Origin: Metridium senile
Taxonomy: Eukaryota > Cnidaria > Anthozoa > Actiniaria > Metridiidae
Direction: 5' to 3'
Assembly: GCA_949775045.1 (NCBI GenBank)
Contig: OX459106.1
Coordinates: 1,786,727 to 1,850,726 of the forward strand
DNA: 64,000 nt
Shown in pieces: positions 53,701 through 64,000 of the stretch. Below the pieces are notes generated by a model. It made no database searches. It was not told the DNA's origin and saw only the letters and a list, made by a program, of their open reading frames with translations. A program made the position numbers and the translations under genes. Position 1 is the stretch's first letter, and each line of letters begins with the position of its first letter.

Positions 53701-54840
53701 CCTCGTTTTTTCTTCGGTACACCTTTGTTCACATTCTGTAGTTGAGCTTTGTTGTTTTAGAGTTTGTATAAGTTTGATTATAATTCGCTTTTGAATAGAT
53801 AGTTTAAGTTTCACGATAGGCATTTTCATAGTCAGTTTGACGATAGATTCGCGGCGTGTCTCTAAATCTCCTTTCGGAAAACGTTTGACATCTTTTAGTG
53901 TGGCTATACCGCGAATGGTGTGTGGATTTGCAAGCGATTTGCGTGTATTTAAAGACATTGATTACTAAAACACTGTACTGTCAAAGTTAGAAACAAAATG
54001 GCTGCCGAAATTGAAGCTCAGAACTTCGACGATACTGCGCGTGCGCGTCTTTTTGGCGACGACGACGAAAAATAAAAATAAGAATAACAAAGCCGAATCT
54101 TAAACTCGGTGATTTCACAGGAATCCCGAGTAAAAAACAACGTTGGAAGGTTGGTGAAGGTTTTGCTGCATAATAGTCTCCTCACAATTCCCTGTACCAC
54201 CTTAAAATGTAGCCGAGCTTTTGTATCGAAACGAGACCAACGTTTAATTTACAATGATAGAGATACGTGAGTTATTGTGACGCAAGGTGTTAAAAAGGTA
54301 TCTATCATTGTAAGCTCAACGTTCGTCTCGCTTCTTTTTAAAGGCCCGACGACCTTTCAAGATGGTGTAGGGAAATGTGAAGTGGACCATTCAAACCCAG
54401 GTGTAGGTATTATTAAATTAAAAACAACTATTTTTTTTTCTTATTTTCCTCTCCACAGATTGTGTGCCTTGCTGTTTTTTTCAAGAAAGTTCAATCAAAC
54501 GTAAACGTTGACGAAGGTACATGTAACATATAGAGAAATAAATATTGAAATTAATAATTGTACTGATTGTAGTATAAATAGTCACTAATTATAATTACAT
54601 ATTGAGCATGAAATTTACAAACTCTATAAGGCAATAGCGTAGGTCCTAAGGGACTAATACGTTTGCATTAAGCGAGTCGATCTTAGTTCCTTTAATGAAC
54701 AGCATTTCAAAAATATATATTGTCGTCATATAATTCTAATCATTTTTTTATAGATGACGCATCACAAAATGAACTTGACAATATCCAAAAAGAGGAACTC
54801 GAAGCAATAGACGAGGAAGCAGTAGACAAACGGAACATGG
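50789..54840 (+). CDS. Partial paralog of the secreted gene (exons 1-3 only)
   Basis: Exons 50789-50812, 54459-54516 and 54754-54840 match exons 1-3 of the MAM gene in sequence, splice sites and phases, encoding the same signal peptide and acidic propeptide ending DKR. Sequence similarity stops about 550 bp after exon 3, and I find no MAM exon in the following 9 kb (in copy A the MAM exon is 2.6 kb downstream). It is either a truncated duplicate, a gene whose later exons lie beyond the window, or a donor of an alternative first-exon set. Confidence 0.6.
50960..51134. mobile_element. 175-bp MITE with TA target duplication
   Basis: Arms CTGCGGTTTTCCACTTTCTG and the inverse CAGAAAGTCGAAAACCGCAG, flanked by TA on each side. 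Copy A (about 2540) lacks it, giving an empty site. A TA duplication fits a Tc1/mariner-type origin. Confidence 0.85.
51186..51398 (+). repeat. 24-bp minisatellite in intron 1, copy B
   Basis: About nine units of the same 24-bp repeat found at 2592-2970. Confidence 0.85.
52323..52390 (+). other. Natural empty site of the Polinton
   Basis: Reads GGCTCAGCAATAAAGATTCGG then TTAGTAATATG without interruption. In copy A the same text is split by the Polinton after TTCGGT, which is then repeated. This confirms the element ends and the 6-bp duplication. Confidence 0.92.
52549..54135. mobile_element. ~1.6-kb insertion in copy B, probable transposon
   Basis: Copy A runs without it (around 19210-19265). 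Ends show ACTCGGGATTC and the inverse GAATCCCGAGT. The interior holds a minus-strand frame 53626-53958 (110 codons, starting MSLNTRKSLANPHTIRG) and a short plus-strand frame from the ATG at 53998 (MAAEIEAQNFDDTARARLFG), which diverge from each other. Neither has a recognised domain; exact boundaries and family are uncertain. Confidence 0.55.
54135..54390. mobile_element. Undisrupted CACAGTTCCC-family MITE (copy B)
   Basis: Same element as 19262-19845 but without the nested fold-back: GTAGCCGAGC and GAAACGAGACCAACG run directly into ACAATGATAGAGATACG. Confidence 0.65.
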
Positions 54841-54917
54841 GTAAAAAACATTATTTATAAAATAATTTAGATATAACGCGCGCTTTGATTGGCCAAAACA
54901 TCGTGTTGGATGAGAGT

Positions 54918-55220
54918 TTATAAAATATTTGATATAAATCGCGCGCTCTGATTGGCTGAGAAGCGTTCTTATAACTCAACAGTGCACGGAGCGTCGATTC
55001 GTTTGATTTTAACTACTGAATATTTTATAAAAGAAATAGAAAACTCGGCAGCAGTGCTCTATTGAGTCATAGAGCACTTGGGAATTTTAATAAGACTTGA
55101 GAAGCGCTGAGAAGCACTCCGCTACGCGTCGTGCTTCTCCTAACGCTTCTCTCGTCTTCTTAAAATTCCTGCGTGCTCTATGACTCGATAGAGCACGCTG
55201 CCTCGTTTTCTATTCCTTCA
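54918..55220. mobile_element. Fold-back MITE after exon 3 (copy B)
   Basis: Counterpart of 20359-20646. It has a longer intact hairpin (GAAGCGCTGAGAAGCACTCC...) than copy A, where that part is deleted. Confidence 0.7.
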
Positions 55221-57825
55221 ATATTACACGCTCCTGTCATTCCTTTTCGTCGACGATTTAGTTTCTCTAGCTTATTGACGAACCCTTTACACAAAGATGG
55301 AAGATAAGTTTCGGACATTTGAAATTGAATGGGATACAATAACAAAGTTATATTACCACTTTTAAATCATACCCATTGAATGTGTAATCCAGGAGGGAGG
55401 GGGTGTCTCCCGGGAAAAGGCGTGTTGAGGGATCACTCAATTATGACGTCATGACCTTTTACGTCTCCATTCAAAATGGCAACGACTGTTGAGCTCGGCT
55501 GTTACAGCAAAAACATTCGATTTTCTTCGCATTGCTAAACATTTTTTTACTAGTTAGAGTTCTTTGATATTTGATAGTATCCAATACTTCACTATAGCTA
55601 AATTATTCGATCAGATTTGATGGAAATACTGCTTTTCTAGCCAGTTTCGCGATGAACTGTGATGTCGATCAAATGCTGTTGATATGCATTTTATTTACAA
55701 GTACACGAACGTAAAAGCATAATGGATCAGTATTTTTAATCCAGAATAGGAGGTTTATGCAAGCACATGATAATCTTCGGATCTGTAAAGTTTCTGTCCG
55801 TTTGGCTTTGTGGTTGGTCTCATCAATCGATTTGAAGGCTGATCTCACGAACTACAAGGAATCCACTACTCGAGTCGAACAACTGTGGAGGTTAGTAAAT
55901 GTATTCCCATTGAAGTTTAGTGCTTAATTGTATTGCTTTTGAACCTTAGCATGAATGTTTATGCTGAGTCAATGAGCTAATTGAATTAATTTATTAAAGA
56001 TCGTATGTATGTGTATTTTAAAATAGCTATGTAAAAATGCTCTGAGACTAATATAATGCACCAGTCAAAATGTCCAACATATCCCTATATGTGTGTGTGT
56101 GTTTTGAACTGATATATTAATTGTTTGTCTTCATAATCAATTATTTTTGTTAGCAGAATTTGATACAGTGCAGTGTCAAGCTTTCTGCTGTCCATTTTTC
56201 ACATCAAAGCTTATTGAATTATAATAATACAATTTTATAATAATTTTTTTATAATTTTTTTCAGATTGAATGGCAGGAAAAGATAACACACTATTTCAGT
56301 GAATATAATAATTATTTCTTAGTTTACATTGAACGGTTCCATGCTTGTCATCTTAGCCTGAGTTGCCGGCGGTCTGCGTAATTAGGGAGAGAAGAAAAAG
56401 GAAAAGATCACAGTCTTTACTTTTCTCTTCCCCGCAACCCTACAGACTGCTGGCATTGCAGGCTATTGTCATCTTGTATTATGCTAATGACTGGATATAA
56501 ACTTGCAGAAACGGTCAATGTTATCATGTATGAATATACCCGTAACTCATATGAGTTGTAAAAAAGTTACTAAGTAACAGTTTCTATTTAGTGACTATCA
56601 TTCAACCAGAAATATCAAATAAATCAATACAAACATTAAAAGTGTGCAACATAAATACCACTAAATACTGCTAAATTAAGCGTATTTTATTGTTCTCTAT
56701 TGTTTAATCAACACTATGTAGTGGTAAATAGTGCAAAGTATTGCACACTTTTAGTGTTTGTACTCTAGTGACTAATAGTAACTACATAATAATTTTTAGG
56801 ATGTTGCAATTTTATTTCATGAATATAGTGTTGTTGCTCTATCAAACTTGTTTGCTAACTGCTGTTTGTTTTGAAATGCAACATGATACCAGTTTCCCAT
56901 TCATAACTAAAAAGGTATAACACATGCTTATTTTATTGAAAGACAATATATTTATCTTTAAACATCAAAATTAAGTACATTTGCAGTTCTCTTCAATCAA
57001 TGAAGAACAATTTATCAAGACTACTAATTATCATCAGTTAAGTGTTCTCAAGATATTCAACTTGCACAACAATTGATATTTTGGGGATTGTTTTCTTGTT
57101 CCTAGATGCATGAAAATATACTATGAAAATCCATGGAGTGGTTAAAATGTACATATTTGAAAATTTGGCATAAGAATTGTAATTTTTGTACCACATTCAA
57201 AGTAAAATGATTGGCCAAATTTCAAACAAGCATTTAACCACTAGAGATTTTTATAGTACAGAGAGCAATTTAATATCATTTAAATATGTATTTTGAATAC
57301 CAAAGTATCAACCTAAGTTACCAAAGTACCTTAAATGAATAATGAATCTAAATGTCAAAATTGAAAATAAATAGCTATTATAAACCAAAAGGTATTTTTA
57401 TTATGAACTCACAATAAATATTAAAAATACAAAGGCACCTTTAGCTCAGATTTATTATTATTTCGAAAGCTGCCTTTGTATTTTTTAAACAGTAAAAGCC
57501 CTCAAAGCATTATAGCTATCTGTCATGCATCAACACAAGCCAGAATGCAAACAGCTTCGAAGGAATTCTTGGTGTTATAAACATGTCAAGCACAATTTCA
57601 AAAAGCAATAGTAGTATTATTTCTATTGGTTTTGTATATGACCTTAATAATACAGTACAGAAACATAATATAAGTTTAGCATAATTTCAACATGAAATTT
57701 AAAAAAATAAATTAGTATAGAGCAAAGCACTAAAACCATGAAGTAAAAACAAATAAAAAAATACAATGTAACTACCTTAACTTACAGTCTCTATTTAGTC
57801 AATGTCATCACAGGTAGCCCGTTTT

Positions 57826-58022
57826 TTAGCAATATGACGAAATATTTAAAATGCAATAAAAATAAACATGTCTACTTGTGTGTTTTTTTTTCTTTGCATT
57901 CCTGTGAAGTTTCAGGCCATTTCCTTCAATTTTGAGTAATTTATGGCTGTTGTTCCCCACTGAAAATCAGCCATAAACCACTATTTGTATTGCATTTTAG
58001 ATATTTCGTCATATTGCTAATA
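57826..58022. mobile_element. MITE with TAGCAATATGACGAAATAT arms
   Basis: Inverted arms AGCAATATGACGAAATATTT and AGATATTTCGTCATATTGCT around a ~150-bp AT-rich centre. Confidence 0.75.
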
Positions 58023-58106
58023 TACAAATTAGGTAATACCTAATAGCGGAGCTCCCAGTCTAATTTTTTCTTACAGCATCAATATGTGCATGTAAATATC
58101 ACTTAT

Positions 58107-58226
58107 GAGATATTTTCTTGGGTATTACGTGCTGATATTTTACGAGTTGCGTACGTATTGCGTACGTAAAATACAAGCAATGAGTAAAATGTCAGCCCGT
58201 AATACCCAAGAAAATATCTAATAAGG
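58107..58226. mobile_element. Palindromic MITE (AGATATTTTCTTGGGTATTACG)
   Basis: Arms GATATTTTCTTGGGTATTAC and GTAATACCCAAGAAAATATC with a central GCGTACGTATTGCGTACG palindrome. Confidence 0.8.
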
Positions 58227-58373
58227 GATTTATTATAATTTATTATTCACTGTTTATTTAACAATTATTCGCCGAAGGCGAAGTGATTATCCGAATATTT
58301 ACCGAGCGGTGAGTCTTCGAGCTGCGAGGTAAATATTCACCGATAATCACTTCGCCTGAGGTGAATAATCGTT

Positions 58374-58744
58374 TTAGTATAAATACAAAGGTGATTATTT
58401 CAAAAAAGAAAGAAGGAAACAGCATTGAAAGTGAAAATATTTTATTTTTTAAAAGCGCGAACGTTACGCGTAAAAATTGTAAACTTTGTCTCGCATAATG
58501 ACAAAAAACAACGTGAAAATTTACTATGATACCTTAAAATAGCTTGACTCCAAACTTAGTAGCTTCTTTTGTCGATTTTGGGACAGCATTTTCTTTAAAG
58601 TTTTCAATTTCATCTTCGCTAACAGTGACAAAACAACTACTGGCGGCCATTTTGTCCGAAAAGGTGATTATCGGCTGATAATCCGAGATAGCAAACCAAT
58701 CAGAGCGCGCGATTTTGTATAATCACCTTTGTATTTATACTAAT
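58374..58744. mobile_element. ~370-bp MITE with TAGTATAAATACAAAGG termini
   Basis: Perfect ~24-bp inverted termini TAGTATAAATACAAAGGTGA and TCACCTTTGTATTTATACTA, adjoining another fold-back (58260-58370) with TTCGCCGAAGGCGAAGTGAT and TCACTTCGCCTGAGGTGAA arms that also fits this family. Confidence 0.8.
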
Positions 58745-58924
58745 GTAATTTATTATACGACTATTACGTAATTTTACCTTATAAGGAGAAGAGAACTCGA
58801 AAAATATGAAATCGTATTTGTCGAGTTCTGTCCCGGTTAAACCGGTTTTGAACTCGACAAAATAAGAACTTTGGAAAAACTCATAAAATTGGCTCTAAAA
58901 AGCCATATCATAGAGTCGTATATA

Positions 58925-59080
58925 AATAACTTATTTGTGATTTTCCCCGTAATACGGGCGGACATTTTACTCGTTATTCGCATTTTTCCTCGTCCCCAGA
59001 GGGACTCGGAGGGACTCGGAAAAATACATTCACAACTCGTAAAATATCCGCCCGTATTACAGGAAAAATCACAAATAAGA
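58925..59080. mobile_element. Fold-back MITE (CTTATTTGTGATTTTCC)
   Basis: Arms CTTATTTGTGATTTTCCCCG and GGAAAAATCACAAATAAG with GGGCGGACATTTTACTCG mirrored by CGTAAAATATCCGCCC. Confidence 0.8.
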
Positions 59081-62000
59081 TATAATTCTATATCATCTTT
59101 AATTGAAAAATATAACCTTTCGGAGAATCAGCGCGCGGAGAGAGAATCAAAACAAATAGTTAAAACACAGGCAGCCCAAGCAAATCACTTGTATTCAGTG
59201 GATTTTTTTTTTTTTTTTTTCAATAAAATGTTACTAAACTTTGTCTGTAATTGTTGTGATGTATGTAAATACTTTTTGGATGAGCTCCCGAAAGATATAT
59301 TTAGTCAGTTAGTTCGGAGATATGTGTGACGCAAGACCCATTTAAATCAGACTCCTTCAGGTTTCGCTAAGAATAAAACATTTTTTTGAATAAAACCAAA
59401 TCTTGTAATTGCCAGTCAAATGATGCACATGTATTCATTAACTGACTATTCTTTTCCTCTTGAGTTTTGTTGATGCAAAACACTATATATATATAGAGAG
59501 AGTAGACCACTAACAAATTTGAATTCTTATAGTGTTGGTGTACAATTTATTATGAAGCTTGTTTTAAAATACACTATCCTAATTATGTTCCATATATTTC
59601 TCTTAAAAAATAACATAACTTAAGTTATTTACAAAAGATAATGCATTGCCTGCTACGAAAAAACCAGATGTAAACCACTTGGGGAACAAAATTCTGGAAA
59701 ACGTAGTCCCCGACCAATGCAAATGCATGGTAGCTCCGGGGGTTAGAGCATTATGAAAGATTAGCTAAATTAAATTTATATATAACATTGAAAATGAAAT
59801 CATAATATAATTTTCGTAATCCGATTATATTCCAATTATATCAATGTCATTAATTACATGTGCTGATCAATACAAAACTGTTTGCCCACTGATCAATCTT
59901 CAAATTTTTACAGTTAAGTAATTCTCCCTTGTTTTAAATAATAATATGGTATATTACTCAATACAGCATTCATTTTCATATTGTATGAGGTTGCAAAAAA
60001 AAGGATGTATTTAGTATGTAAATATACTTGTCGTCAATCTGAAAAAAAAAATGATTGTAAATGATTATGCAAATAATAAATCAATACGCTTTATTTCAAA
60101 ACATCTTTCTGCAGCTGTGTAACTATTAGTCCAAGAAGACAAGTGGAGTATGTACGATTTGATAGACCATACGGACGAACTAATTGTTTTAGTAAAAACA
60201 TGTCATCGGTCAAATAAAGAATAAAAATCATAACTTTTTCAGTTTTGCTTACTCAAAACATGGCATCTACTGGTGATATATCAAACAATTAGACCATTAG
60301 TAGAGTAGCCAATAAGAAAACAGGATTTGTGAAAGACCATTAGTAATTTGTTTATAGTAAATGCAGAATAAATGCACATTAGAACTGGTAAGAGATAAAA
60401 AAGAATAAACTCACCTGCTTACTAAAAACAAGTGTCTAAGCAAATACCTGCCAACTGCAAACCTATATAAAGAACGAAAAAAAAAATGATCTTAATTAGT
60501 GATGAAAATAAAAACAATAGTAAAAATAATAATAATGATGTCATGATAATTTTTATAATAATAATGCTAATAATGATACTAATAAAACATTGAATTTGCA
60601 TGATGTCTTATGTTAACAATTAATATCAAAACAATATAAAGTTGTTTAAATATAAAGTTTGTTTCATGGTTCTAGTGCTTTTGCTCTATGTTATCTTAAA
60701 TGTATTACTAAATCTGCCATTGTCCCACCCCACCCTTAATGTCCTTAATGTGAAAATAGACTAACTACTGGTCAAATTCGGTTGGTGTAGGTAGAAATTA
60801 TCAGCATGTCAAATATTATAATACATTATAAATATCATAATACATTTGGTGCGGTCTAAGTATTATTATCCTCTAGTTTGAACCCCCCCCCCCCCTAAGT
60901 ATAAAAAAACTGAACCCCCCTGGAAAGGACTGTAATCAAAGTTAATCAGCATGTGGAACACTATAATTGAGGTAGATTTGGAGTTGTCTAGGTATTATTA
61001 TCCCCACCCACACCCTAAAAGCAAAAAATGACCCCCTCCACCCCCTGGACGAATCTGGGTGGGTTCCATAGCTTAAATTAATCATCATGTCAAATACTAT
61101 ATAAATGTGCCAAATTTGGTGTTTTTATCCCGAAGTGCACAATTAATTAGGCCCCTTTTTGCACCATATTGCTGGACTAAACATTTCTGTAATTCAGTCT
61201 CTATAATGTGGTACTATATCTACAGCTACATCTAATTTATTCAATGTATTTATTATATGACTGTTTAATTTCTTGCATTCTGATTGGCTTATTGACTTGC
61301 TGTATTTTGCCATCCGTGTGCACGGTTACACACAGGTTCAATGATTGTTGAAACTTAAATTCTAGCACACACCACTTGTTATTCCTAAATGCGTGCTGCT
61401 TTAATTTATTTGCTTGCTGATCTGTCTGTACTGAAAAATATCATATCTCACTATTTGCTGCACAGTCCACAGCCTATTATGTCCTTGGACTGTATATTCA
61501 AAACCTCTGTACAGACTTTGCGCTTAGTTAATAATCCTAAATAGTGTCTCATTGCCATACAAAATGATCAAATTATTTGTTCAGTAATTAACAATGTGTT
61601 TAACTTGTACAAATTCATTTCACAAGAGCTAAAAATTGTACAATCCCATTCATTGATACATAAATCCAAATAAATTGAATTTATGTGGTTTTCGTCAAGC
61701 AATATATCAAAAATGTGTATGATAAACACTCAATATATTAATTTTATCATATCCATTTTGAAATCAGATCTTTAATTTCATTCAAGTGGTATATTATACG
61801 ACAAGAAAGTTTGATTATTCAATGCAAATTTTTTATCACAAATAAGAAGGAAGTAAATAATACTCTAATTCACCTATAGATGTATGTTTTCATAAAATAA
61901 TATTGTGCTTAATATAAATATCTGAGCTTATATCTATGGAATATATGACAATGTTTACACATGGTCTTTCCAGTGACCAAAAGTGACCAAGTTCGATATT

Positions 62001-62349
62001 ACAACAACTGCTATTTTTGTTAGTGAACAATTCATTAGAAACCATTCATTCATATATTTCCCTTTTGTTGCTGAATTGTTTACTTCTCATCTTGGATAAA
62101 CTGCTACGTGTTTTAATATTTTGAATGAATATAAAATTAGGTAACTTATTATTTGTACATTTGTTTTGTACATTCTACTTTAAAATATTTTCTTTGTTTT
62201 GATTTGCAAATTTTTATACATACCCGCGGGTACTAAATCATATATCACATAAAATAATATTTTCTAATGACTCAGTTCATGATTTCTCTTGATTTCGCTC
62301 ATTTACATCACTCTTGACTCAAATAATTACTTCTTATACATCAAGCAAT

Positions 62350-62645
62350 AGAGTGCTTACACTATGTCCATGAAATAAAATCTAAATAGTTACTAACTAA
62401 TAGTTTTTATTTAGTGACTATTAGTCACTATCACTCAACTGGAACAGCTTTAGTAACAATACACAATGAATAAAGTATTAACTTTCTATGGTTTTGAGTA
62501 TTTGATTTCCCTTGTGTCTTGTGGTCTATTGTTACTAAAGCTGTTCCAGTTGAGTGATAGTGACTAATAGTGACTAAATAAAAACTAATATGTAGGAACT
62601 ATTTAGATTCTATTTCATGGACATAGTGTAAGCACTCTAATAAGG
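62350..62645. mobile_element. ~295-bp MITE with ~110-bp arms
   Basis: Arms AGAGTGCTTACACTATGTCC and GGACATAGTGTAAGCACTCT, continuing through TAGTGACTATTAGTCACTATC and ACTGGAACAGCTTTAGTAAC and their inverses. A related, more diverged element is at about 56555-56795. Confidence 0.85.
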
Positions 62646-64000
62646 GTGTCTTCATGATATAAAATTCATTCAGTAATTTTTGTTATTTATATTATCTATT
62701 TTGCAATAATATACAATTTTATATATAACTTTTTCACAATAGGGTTTAACAGCACTTAATTGTCAACGTTTAGAGGATTGAATCAAAGGAAATTAAAGAG
62801 AAATTAAAGAAACAAATTACCAAACATTCCACACAGAGTTATTGTGGAAAATTATTTATTGAATCCCTTCCCAGCAGGTTCACTCAGTACATACTACGAC
62901 ACCTATATCACATCATTCGTTTTGAGCACGAGTGGATCATAATTCTCTCACTGGTCTAGTTATAATAGCAAAATCCCGTCAAAACACCAAAACTTGGGTA
63001 CCAAAACCTTATTTCCATGTAAATTTAAGTTTTACAAAGTTTACTTACATTGTATCAGCATGTTTCTCAACTAAATTCCAATAGAATACGTCCCGAACAC
63101 GTAAATAGGTCACATCGAGTCGATTCCAATATAGCAAACGCTAATCCGTAATTTTACTCTTGTATTGACCAAAACTTCCAAACTTCACATTTCTGAATCA
63201 TCAAGAAACCATCCATGTGCATTTTTCGACTGTTCTTTTGTAAATTGTTGTTAAATTCAATGCATTCTGATTCAGATGTATTAAAAACAGCTGTCATCCG
63301 CCATCTTGAATTATTCTTGCAAATTTAATGGTTGTTATGGAAACCAATGACCAATAATATGTTAAAAGATCAAATTTCATTTCCAACTCATATTTCCCGG
63401 CTTTATTCGGCATTTCAATGAAAAACGAATTGATTAAATTGGAGTTGTGATGCTCAACATGTTTGTATAATCATTAAAAAACAAAAGCAAGGAGGACTTG
63501 AGGACATTTTACGCTACTAAAAGAACAAGAAAAATATCAACACACCATCTTCGGGAAATAAGCAATGGAGAAAATATATTTGCAAATCATACCAAAATGT
63601 CATCGGATTTTTGCCAAACATCCAAAACAGTTAAGATAATACTCAAAATTCAAATTCAATAAGTTTATATTGTGTGAAAAGTGCAGTAAATGCTAGCGCT
63701 TGCAAATCTAAATGAATGTTCTGAGAATGTGTCTTTAACGATGAATTTCAATATGGCGAACGTGACAAAAAGGACTTATTTAGCTTCGTGACAGACTCTA
63801 AAGCTGTGTAAAACTGCTATTGATAATTGATATGTCAATAAGTTTATTTGAAAAATAAAGTGAAATACCTAAAACTTACTATCTAGATGTTAAAATTTTA
63901 TTTCAAACGAAAAAAACGAAATGATACTGCAGTTTTTTACTTTGCAAAATTTGACGTCTAACTTCCGAAGTAAATGACAGGCAGTGCCCCAATTTGTCGA

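Larger units (their letters stand above)
46686..55389 (+). repeat. Segmental duplication, copy B
   Basis: Direct repeat of copy A (1501-20811), containing second copies of exons 1-3 of the secreted gene. It lacks the Polinton and the MITE at 19386-19688. It has instead the two ~1.08-kb elements, MITEs at 48301-48501, 50134-50711 and 50960-51134, and the insertion at about 52549-54135. Confidence 0.85.
55390..64000. other. Gene-poor AT-rich tail of the window
   Basis: I see no exon that I can support. A TGACGTCA site and a short ATG frame (MATTVELGCYSKN, near 55476) with a GTTAGT donor-like site near 55893 could mark a noncoding first exon. The rest is AT-rich with fold-backs at about 56555-56795, 57826-58022, 58107-58226, 58260-58370, 58374-58744, 58925-59080 and 62350-62645. 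Confidence 0.5.

Noticed and set aside
58871..59329. 152-codon gene
   Set aside because: Most of the frame lies across a fold-back MITE and a poly-T run; no domain or splice support.

Overview
The window looks like nuclear DNA of an animal, most likely a cnidarian and probably an anthozoan. The reasons are AT-rich sequence, short exons with GT-AG introns, many small fold-back (MITE-like) elements, a tRNA-derived SINE, and repeat families that I associate from memory with coral and anemone genomes (a GGGGTACTCC/'CCCTGTTTATGACAG' repeat and a TTCGCCGAAGGCGAA fold-back). The lineage is an inference and no marker gene settles it.

Layout. 1-1500 holds no recognisable gene. 1501-20811 is copy A of a segmental duplication. 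It carries exons 1-3 of a secreted modular gene, and its first intron is interrupted by a complete Polinton/Maverick element (3910-18850, 14.9 kb, 274-bp TIRs, 6-bp target duplication TTCGGT). 20812-42520 holds the rest of that gene: a MAM domain, arrays of tiny Thr/Pro microexons, an EGF-like exon, a Ly6/uPAR-like (LU) exon and a helical C-terminal tail (25 exons, 534 codons plus stop when spliced in silico). Its introns contain a SINE, a 1.03-kb GCTT microsatellite, other satellites and a 4.49-kb CACTA-like transposon (37223-41711). 42521-46685 is gene-poor and rich in MITEs. 46686-55389 is copy B of the duplication. It repeats exons 1-3 without the Polinton, but has gained two inverted ~1.08-kb transposons with 9-bp target duplications, several MITEs and a ~1.6-kb insertion. 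55390-64000 is AT-rich and MITE-rich with no gene that I can support.

The Polinton appears complete. It encodes a chromodomain integrase, minor capsid (penton-like) protein, a basic glycine-rich virion-like protein, double-jelly-roll major capsid protein, adenain-like protease, FtsK/HerA-type packaging ATPase, an eight-exon protein-primed type B DNA polymerase, a PC4-like single-strand DNA-binding protein, three conserved or unknown Polinton proteins, an LRR-type single-pass membrane glycoprotein, and a gene nested antisense in a polymerase intron. Capsid and protease genes form a compact cassette with gaps of 5, 9 and 0 nt behind one TATA box. Both TIRs carry an inward-facing CRE-like palindrome and TATA box, so they probably double as promoters. 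Copy B supplies a natural empty site, which fixes the insertion boundaries and dates the insertion after the duplication.

The most unusual points are the membrane glycoprotein and nested gene carried by the Polinton, the multi-exon polymerase with an embedded Vsr-like segment, the phase-1 microexon array of the host gene, and the pair of duplicated loci with different transposon histories.
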